Shown here: piece by piece, positions 14,441-18,810 of the stretch
Position numbering within the stretch: the stretch's first letter is position 1
Layout: each line of letters begins with the position of its first letter
From: MKRK01 sp001896915
Lineage (GTDB): Bacteria; Bacillota; Clostridia; Oscillospirales; Acutalibacteraceae
Length of the DNA stretch: 18,810 nucleotides
NCBI GenBank assembly: GCA_937973935.1
Contig: CALJJF010000273.1
Location: 1-18,810, forward strand
Reading direction: 5' to 3'
Program-made: the position numbers and the translations under genes
Notes under the pieces: generated by a model
Told to the model about the DNA's origin: nothing
What the model saw: the letters and a program-made list of their open reading frames with translations, nothing else
Database searches by the model: none

Positions 14441-14449
14441 TGCTATAAT
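14441..14449 (+). promoter_or_regulatory. Extended -10 element of the rsmA promoter
   Basis: TGC directly before TATAAT (14444-14449) is a consensus extended -10 on the plus strand, 33 bp before the rsmA ATG. No good -35 hexamer is seen at the usual distance, which extended -10 promoters tolerate. Confidence 0.65.
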
Positions 14450-14482
14450 AAACCCAATCAAAAAAGAACGGCTGGCTTTGCT

Positions 14483-15328
14483 ATGAATTTATCCAATATT
14501 GGCACCATAAAAGGACTTCTGAACAAATACGGTTTCAGCTTTTCAAAAAAGCTGGGACAGAATTTTCTCATCAACCCCTCTGTCTGTCCCCGGATGGCAA
14601 GCGAGTGCGGCGCCGACAGCAGCACCTCCGTCCTGGAAATCGGCCCCGGCATCGGGGTCCTGACGGCAGAGCTTTCCCGGGCTGCCAAAAAGGTGGTCGC
14701 CATCGAGCTGGACGAACGGTTAAAACCCGTTCTTTCGGAAACACTAAAGGACTGCGGGAATGTGACCGTTCTCTTTGGCGATGTATTGAAGCTTGATCTG
14801 CTGCAAATCATAACAGAGCATTTTAACGGGGAGGATATCGTCCTCTGCGCCAATTTGCCCTATTATATCACTTCCCCGATTCTCATGCATTTATTAGAAA
14901 ACCGCATCCCTGTAAAATCCATCACCGTTATGGTGCAAAAAGAAGCAGCAGACCGGCTCTGTGCTCCGGTAGGAACACGCCAGTCCGGCTCTGTTACCGT
15001 AGCGGTCAACTATTACGCAACCGCCAAAAAGCTGTTTGATGTTTCCCGCGGCTCCTTTTTGCCTGCTCCCAACGTGGACAGCGCCGTCATTAAAATGGAT
15101 TTGCGTGCCACGCCGCCGGTGGATGTGGCGGATGTTGCCCGATTTTTTAAGATTGTCAGAGCTTCTTTTTCCCAGCGGCGAAAAACCGTCGCCAACTCCC
15201 TGTCCTCCGGCTTATCGTTACCGAAGGAAGCGGTTTTGTCGGCCTTGGAAGCCTCCGGCATCCAGCTCACCGCAAGGGCAGAGGAGCTGAGCCTGTCGGA
15301 TTTTGAAGCGATTTATCATAACCTGTAA
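14483..15328 (+). CDS. rsmA: 16S rRNA dimethyladenosine transferase (A1518/A1519), RsmA/KsgA
   Basis: RsmA uses SAM to dimethylate two adjacent adenosines in the 3' terminal helix of 16S rRNA, a late step in small-subunit maturation. Loss of it gives kasugamycin resistance. It has 281 residues, normal for the family. Motifs: FSFSKKLGQNFLIN (19-31), the SAM-binding EIGPGIGVLT (52-61), AIELDERL, FGDVLKLD, and the catalytic NLPYYITSPI (124-133). The C-terminal helical domain contains VRASFSQRRKTVANSL. I chose the ATG at 14483 because it sits correctly before the family core and behind the promoter; the open frame extends upstream through the promoter. The ribosome-binding site is weak. A membrane-protein gene follows after 11 bp. 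Confidence 0.96.
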   Translation: MNLSNIGTIKGLLNKYGFSFSKKLGQNFLINPSVCPRMASECGADSSTSVLEIGPGIGVLTAELSRAAKKVVAIELDERLKPVLSETLKDCGNVTVLFGDVLKLDLLQIITEHFNGEDIVLCANLPYYITSPILMHLLENRIPVKSITVMVQKEAADRLCAPVGTRQSGSVTVAVNYYATAKKLFDVSRGSFLPAPNVDSAVIKMDLRATPPVDVADVARFFKIVRASFSQRRKTVANSLSSGLSLPKEAVLSALEASGIQLTARAEELSLSDFEAIYHNL

Positions 15329-15339
15329 GGGGGATCACA

Positions 15340-16239
15340 ATGGAATACATGGACTATAACAGGGACGATGAAACCATAACCCGGGGCAAAAAAATCCGGT
15401 CCCGTATTATTGTTGTCGTCAGCTCGGTCTGGATTATTTTCTTTCTGGGTTGGGCAATCTTCCGCTCGCCGCAAACCATCCGGACCGCCTTTCCCACCCA
15501 AACAAGCCCCTCTCACAGCTTTTCGGAAAAACAGGACAGAACAGAAAATGAATTTCTCGTTTTCAATGACGCCCTGATGAAATCCACACTGGTGCAGGAC
15601 ATTGATTTTGCCAAAAAATACCCTTATATCGCTGAACTGCTGACACTGGATGACGATCAAATTTCGTCGGCGAAACCTATTTTATATGACCGGGGCGGAT
15701 ATCTTTGTCTGACGATGCTTTATCGTCCCAACATAGATCAGCGGCTCAGGATCATGGATGTGATCGCGATCCCCTATCAAAGCGACGAAAAAACGCTTTC
15801 TGTTTCTCTGGGTATTCCCGAGCGGTTTTCCGTGGAATATGACAAAACAAAATACACCATAAAAACAAAAGCTATCAGCAAAAAGCTGTTTCACCTGAAT
15901 TTTTATAAGTTGGCGGTCAATGTAACCACAAAAGGAACCATCCGCAGCGTGGATGCCACGATCAATCTGAACAGTCCGCTGTTGAAACGTGACGTGAAGG
16001 AATCGGTCTATAACACGATTTTAAATCTGAACAACGATAAAAAAGCGGACAATACATTCACTGCCGCTATCAGCGACACGGTTTTAAATAAACGTTACGC
16101 CGCCGAAAGCCTGAACGGAAGCAGTTACAAAATGACTGTGAATTTCAATGATTTTGTATATCGGAAGGTGGATAAAATCACCGTGAGCTCCGCCGCTTCT
16201 TTGACAGAAAACGCTTCCTTCTCAATCACGGTTAACTGA
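15340..16239 (+). CDS. Unknown single-pass membrane protein, downstream of rsmA
   Basis: I do not recognise this 299-residue protein. A charged, Arg/Lys-containing N-terminus (about residues 1-21) is followed by one clear membrane segment (about 22-41, IIVVVSSVWIIFFLGWAIF). The rest, about 255 residues, is hydrophilic and rich in beta-forming stretches, and probably lies outside the membrane. By positive charge the orientation is N-in, C-out. No lipobox, LPxTG or repeat is seen, and no catalytic motif stands out. It starts 11 bp after rsmA with AAGGGGGA 6 bp before the ATG; a second ATG lies 9 bp further in. Coupling to rsmA suggests co-transcription, not shared function. It could be a cell-envelope protein. 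Confidence 0.85.
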   Translation: MEYMDYNRDDETITRGKKIRSRIIVVVSSVWIIFFLGWAIFRSPQTIRTAFPTQTSPSHSFSEKQDRTENEFLVFNDALMKSTLVQDIDFAKKYPYIAELLTLDDDQISSAKPILYDRGGYLCLTMLYRPNIDQRLRIMDVIAIPYQSDEKTLSVSLGIPERFSVEYDKTKYTIKTKAISKKLFHLNFYKLAVNVTTKGTIRSVDATINLNSPLLKRDVKESVYNTILNLNNDKKADNTFTAAISDTVLNKRYAAESLNGSSYKMTVNFNDFVYRKVDKITVSSAASLTENASFSITVN

Positions 16240-16439
16240 TGGTGTTCCAAGTGTCTTTCCACAACACAGCAATGTGTCGGTGAGGGCAAGAATCATTCCC
16301 GATGGCCAAACCTGCTCAAAATCATCTGACAATACCAAGGATATCAACAGCGACTTTCAGTGAGTCGCTGCCTACTCAGGTTGTATCCTGCCACCAAAAA
16401 CGGTGTTTAACTCAATGTATATCAAAAGGAGTAATTTTA
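16240..16439. other. Intergenic spacer with one hairpin, no assigned gene
   Basis: These 200 bp separate the unknown membrane-protein gene from the DUF2500-like gene. A hairpin CAGCGACT/AGTCGCTG with a 7-base loop occupies 16348-16370 without a following T-run. The minus strand is open for about 40 codons between about 16225 and 16356 (with VLSDDFEQVWPSGMILALTD) but has no start codon with a ribosome-binding site. I see no consensus promoter for the next gene. Confidence 0.4.
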
Positions 16440-16916
16440 ATGAAAAAGTATCATAATCGGGGCGGGTTTATTTTAGTTTTGTCTGTTTCACTATTCTACG
16501 CTTTATTTACTTGCTTTGTGGTTTGGGGAATAACGCTTGAAGGATTTTCGAATGGTGCAATACAGTTTCTTATCTTGGAAATCCTGTCGCTTATCCTCGC
16601 AATTGCTTTGGTTGTGTTTTTCTTCAGACGTATGTCAAGAAAAACCGCCGCCAAAAATGCTTTTCTTACGCTCCCGGAACAAACCGCACAAGTAAAGGTT
16701 GTGTCAAAAAGTAAAAAGACAGTTGGGGACAGGTATTCCACCGGTTCGATTTTTTATATTACTTTCGAAATGCCTGACGGAGACAGAAAAAACTTTCAGG
16801 TGATTCATGACAGCTATGCTACCATTGAAAAAGATGATATGGGAACCCTTACCTACAAAGAAGGGGACGGATACAAGTTTTTTGTGCACTTTACGCGTAA
16901 TGTCGGCAAGGATTGA
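16440..16916 (+). CDS. Two-TM membrane protein, DUF2500-like
   Basis: This is a 158-residue protein with two membrane segments (about 9-31 and 41-63), a basic RRMSRKTAAK turn, and a soluble C-terminal domain of about 80 residues. That domain reads VKVVSKSKKTVGDRY, FYITFEMPDGDRKNFQV and a DDMGTLTYKEG stretch. This pattern is like DUF2500-type proteins, small membrane-anchored beta domains of unknown function common in Firmicutes. The family link is by eye. The ATG at 16440 is preceded by AAAAGGAG at about 10 bp, so I start there rather than further upstream, where the frame is also open. It stands alone after a 200-bp spacer and is followed, 87 bp on, by a terminator it shares with the convergent mfd end. 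Confidence 0.8.
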   Translation: MKKYHNRGGFILVLSVSLFYALFTCFVVWGITLEGFSNGAIQFLILEILSLILAIALVVFFFRRMSRKTAAKNAFLTLPEQTAQVKVVSKSKKTVGDRYSTGSIFYITFEMPDGDRKNFQVIHDSYATIEKDDMGTLTYKEGDGYKFFVHFTRNVGKD

Positions 16917-16920
16917 GCCG

Positions 16921-16948
16921 TTGTTTTCTATCGCTTTTTGTATATAAT
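16921..16948 (+). promoter_or_regulatory. Promoter-like sequence downstream of the DUF2500-like gene
   Basis: TTGTTT (16921-16926), a 16-bp spacer and TATAAT (16943-16948) lie just after the stop codon of the preceding gene and face a terminator 55 bp away. No protein-coding frame follows. It could drive a short RNA of about 85 bases, or be a chance match in AT-rich DNA. Confidence 0.35.
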
Positions 16949-17003
16949 CGATTCCAGCACTCCCGCTATATGTAACCTGCTTGTATTTCCCTCAATCAAT
17001 TTA

Positions 17004-17040
17004 GGCAGCAACACCCTGGATTGGTGCTGCTGCCTTTTTT
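17004..17040 (+). terminator. Terminator between the DUF2500-like gene and mfd
   Basis: GGCAGCAaCACC (17004-17015) pairs with GGTGcTGCTGCC (17023-17034), with one mismatch and a 7-base loop, followed by TTTTTT (17035-17040). The T-tract gives plus-strand polarity and overlaps the mfd stop codon (17039-17041). In minus-strand RNA the mismatch becomes a G-U wobble, so some action on mfd transcripts is possible, but no good U-tract follows there. Confidence 0.85.
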
Positions 17041-18810
17041 ACTTTGTGACTTCCCCTTCAAAATATGGAAGCATTTCTGTTAACGTGTCCACAGGGGACT
17101 GCTTGGGCAACATTTTTACTGCCACATAAGGCTTTTCGCTGGCGGTTAGCTTAACACGGTTTTTGAGAAGGGCGCCAATGATGGAAACCCGTTGCAAGTC
17201 CAGTGTTTTCGGATAAAAATTGAGACTGGTTCCTCTTTGGGCAATTTCTGTTATGCCCGCTCCTGCCGCACGGTTTCGTAATAACGCAAGCTCAATTAAG
17301 CCCCTTACTGCCTTCGGCGGTTCCCCGAAACGGTCGATCAATTCATCCAGCACATCTTCTTGATCCTCAGCGCTGCGGATTTCCGCAATGCGGCGATATA
17401 TAGACAGTCGCTGGGGTAAGCTCTCAATATATTTTACCGGAATATGGGCGTCAATCTGCAAATCAACGGTACATTCCACCTCGCTGACGGGTGCTTCGCC
17501 CTTTTCCTCCCGGACCGCATCCGACAGCATTTTTAAATACATATCATAACCCACGGCTTCCAGATGACCGTGCTGTTTTGCCCCTAAAATATTGCCTGCT
17601 CCTCTGATTTCAAGATCCCGCATGGCGATTTTAAACCCGGACCCGAACTCCGTAAATTCCCGGATGGCCTCCAGCCTTTTGTAAGCGATATCGGTCAGAA
17701 TCCTGCCGGTTCGGAAGGTCATATAGGCATAGGCACGCCGGGAGGAGCGACCCACCCGTCCTCTGAGCTGATGGAGCTGGGACAGTCCGAACCGATCGGA
17801 ATCCTCAATAATCAACGTATTGCAGTTTGACACATCCACGCCGGTTTCGATGATGGTGGTGCAGACAAGTACATTGATTTCCCCGTCGATCAGCCGTTTC
17901 CAGACCTCTGAGAGCTCTTCCTCTGACATTTTTCCGTGAGCAACCGCAATGTTTGCGTCCGGCAGATCCGCTTTCAGCCGAGCCGCCACCCGTTCGATAG
18001 TTTCCACCCGGTTGTGGATATAATAAGCCTGACCGCCACGGCGCAGCTCTTTTCGGATCGCATCGGTAATGATGCCTCTGTCATACTCCAGAACATAGGT
18101 CTGGACCGGGTGTCTGTCTCCGGGAGACTCCTCAATGACAGACATATCCCGAAGCCCTGACATGGCCATGTTCAGGGTTCTGGGGATGGGTGTTGCCGAC
18201 AGGGTCAGCACATCAATCACAGGGAACAGTTCTTTTAGCCTTTCCTTTTGGGCAACGCCGAACCGCTGCTCCTCGTCAATAATCAGCAATCCCAGATCCC
18301 GGAACACAATGTCCTTGGAAATCAGACGATGTGTCCCCACGATGAGATCGATATTACCCCGTTTCAGCTCTCTTAAAATTGCTTCCTGCTGTTGCGTTGT
18401 CCGAAAGCGTGAAATCATTTCCGCCTTCACAGGCAGTCCTTCCATTCGTTTTAAAACAGTCTGATAATGCTGCCATGCCAGTATCGTGGTTGGCACCAGC
18501 AGCGCACACTGCTTCCCCTCTGCGATGCATTTGAATGCCGCCCGGAGGGCAACCTCGGTTTTTCCAAAGCCCACGTCCCCGCAAAGCAGTCTGTCCATGG
18601 GAATTTCTTTTTGCATATCCCGTTTGATTTCCTCGGTACAGCGCAGCTGGTCGTCCGTCTCGTCGTATTCAAACCGCCGTTCAAAATCGCTTTGGAGGTC
18701 GGTGTCTTCAGAAAAGGCATAGCCCTTGATTTTCATGCGTTCGGCATAGAGGGCAATCAGCTGCTTTGCCATATCCTTGACGGCTGATTTGACCCTGGCC
18801 TTGGTTTTTT
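17039..18810 (-). CDS. mfd: Transcription-repair coupling factor Mfd, C-terminal part (truncated by window edge)
   Basis: Mfd pushes or removes RNA polymerase stalled at DNA damage and recruits UvrA. About 589 C-terminal residues are visible; the N-terminal UvrB-like and polymerase-binding parts lie beyond the window. The visible part is the RecG-like translocase. Motif I is CGDVGFGKTEVALRAAF, motif II (DEEQ) is LIIDEEQRFGV, and motif III is LTLSATPIPRTLNMA. Motif V is TTIIETGVDV and motif VI is QLRGRVGRSSRRAYAY. The TRG region and hook follow, then GSGFKIAMRDLEIRGAGNILGAKQHGH and the C-terminal D7 domain with SEVECTVDLQIDAHIP. DEEQ rather than DEEH is typical of Mfd. The gene converges on the DUF2500-like gene. 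Confidence 0.97.
   Translation of the reverse strand, partial: KTKARVKSAVKDMAKQLIALYAERMKIKGYAFSEDTDLQSDFERRFEYDETDDQLRCTEEIKRDMQKEIPMDRLLCGDVGFGKTEVALRAAFKCIAEGKQCALLVPTTILAWQHYQTVLKRMEGLPVKAEMISRFRTTQQQEAILRELKRGNIDLIVGTHRLISKDIVFRDLGLLIIDEEQRFGVAQKERLKELFPVIDVLTLSATPIPRTLNMAMSGLRDMSVIEESPGDRHPVQTYVLEYDRGIITDAIRKELRRGGQAYYIHNRVETIERVAARLKADLPDANIAVAHGKMSEEELSEVWKRLIDGEINVLVCTTIIETGVDVSNCNTLIIEDSDRFGLSQLHQLRGRVGRSSRRAYAYMTFRTGRILTDIAYKRLEAIREFTEFGSGFKIAMRDLEIRGAGNILGAKQHGHLEAVGYDMYLKMLSDAVREEKGEAPVSEVECTVDLQIDAHIPVKYIESLPQRLSIYRRIAEIRSAEDQEDVLDELIDRFGEPPKAVRGLIELALLRNRAAGAGITEIAQRGTSLNFYPKTLDLQRVSIIGALLKNRVKLTASEKPYVAVKMLPKQSPVDTLTEMLPYFEGEVTK

Noticed and set aside
16944..16972. tRNA 3'-end-like string (TCGATTCC followed by a C-rich stretch)
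   Set aside because: No complementary 5' acceptor arm or anticodon arm lies upstream, and no CCA or matching att duplicate was seen.
1..18810. CRISPR arrays, insertion sequences, rRNA or tRNA genes, phage or defence genes
   Set aside because: No regularly spaced repeats, transposase-like products, terminal inverted repeats, cloverleaf or rRNA-like stretches were found by reading both strands.

Overview
The window looks like chromosomal core DNA from a Gram-positive Clostridia-type bacterium (Firmicutes/Bacillota, plausibly Oscillospiraceae-like and anaerobic). Four things point there. The heat-shock genes run hrcA-grpE-dnaK-dnaJ under a perfect CIRCE operator. DnaK lacks the roughly 24-residue N-terminal insertion of Gram-negative DnaK. 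A zinc-ribbon/kinase-like/PASTA membrane protein and a DUF6809-like protein are present. Pyruvate formate-lyase sits with its radical-SAM activase. Most genes carry AGGAGG-type ribosome-binding sites and near-consensus sigma-A promoters.

Layout. At 2-271 (+) is the 3' end of a citrate synthase gene with a strong terminator. At 330-1250 is a small accessory stretch: an unexplained structured spacer, a DUF6809-like gene and a ribbon-helix-helix regulator gene, both on the minus strand. At 1290-6200 (-) is the hrcA-grpE-dnaK-dnaJ operon, with its promoter and CIRCE at 6132-6195 and its terminator at 1241-1283. At 6305-9726 (-) an acyl-CoA synthetase gene is followed by a PASTA-containing protein whose kinase domain has lost most catalytic residues. 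At 9897-10733 (-) is yebC, with its own promoter and two tandem hairpins behind it. At 10814-14305 (-) are a dCMP deaminase gene, pflB and pflA. Divergently, at 14483-16239 (+), rsmA is followed after 11 bp by an unknown single-pass membrane protein. At 16440-16916 (+) is a two-TM, DUF2500-like protein, followed by a terminator whose U-tract overlaps the stop codon of the convergent mfd gene (17039-18810, -, truncated by the window edge).

How the genes relate. The DnaK/DnaJ/GrpE machine and its repressor HrcA form one autoregulated unit. PflB and PflA form an enzyme-activase pair for anaerobic pyruvate cleavage. rsmA, yebC and mfd are ordinary housekeeping genes for ribosome maturation, translation/regulation and transcription-coupled repair. 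I see no CRISPR array, IS element, phage or defence island, tRNA or rRNA. The least ordinary items are the degenerate PASTA pseudokinase downstream of an acyl-CoA synthetase, an NrdR-box-like palindrome before the dCMP deaminase gene, and two places where promoter-like and terminator-like signals could frame short RNAs.
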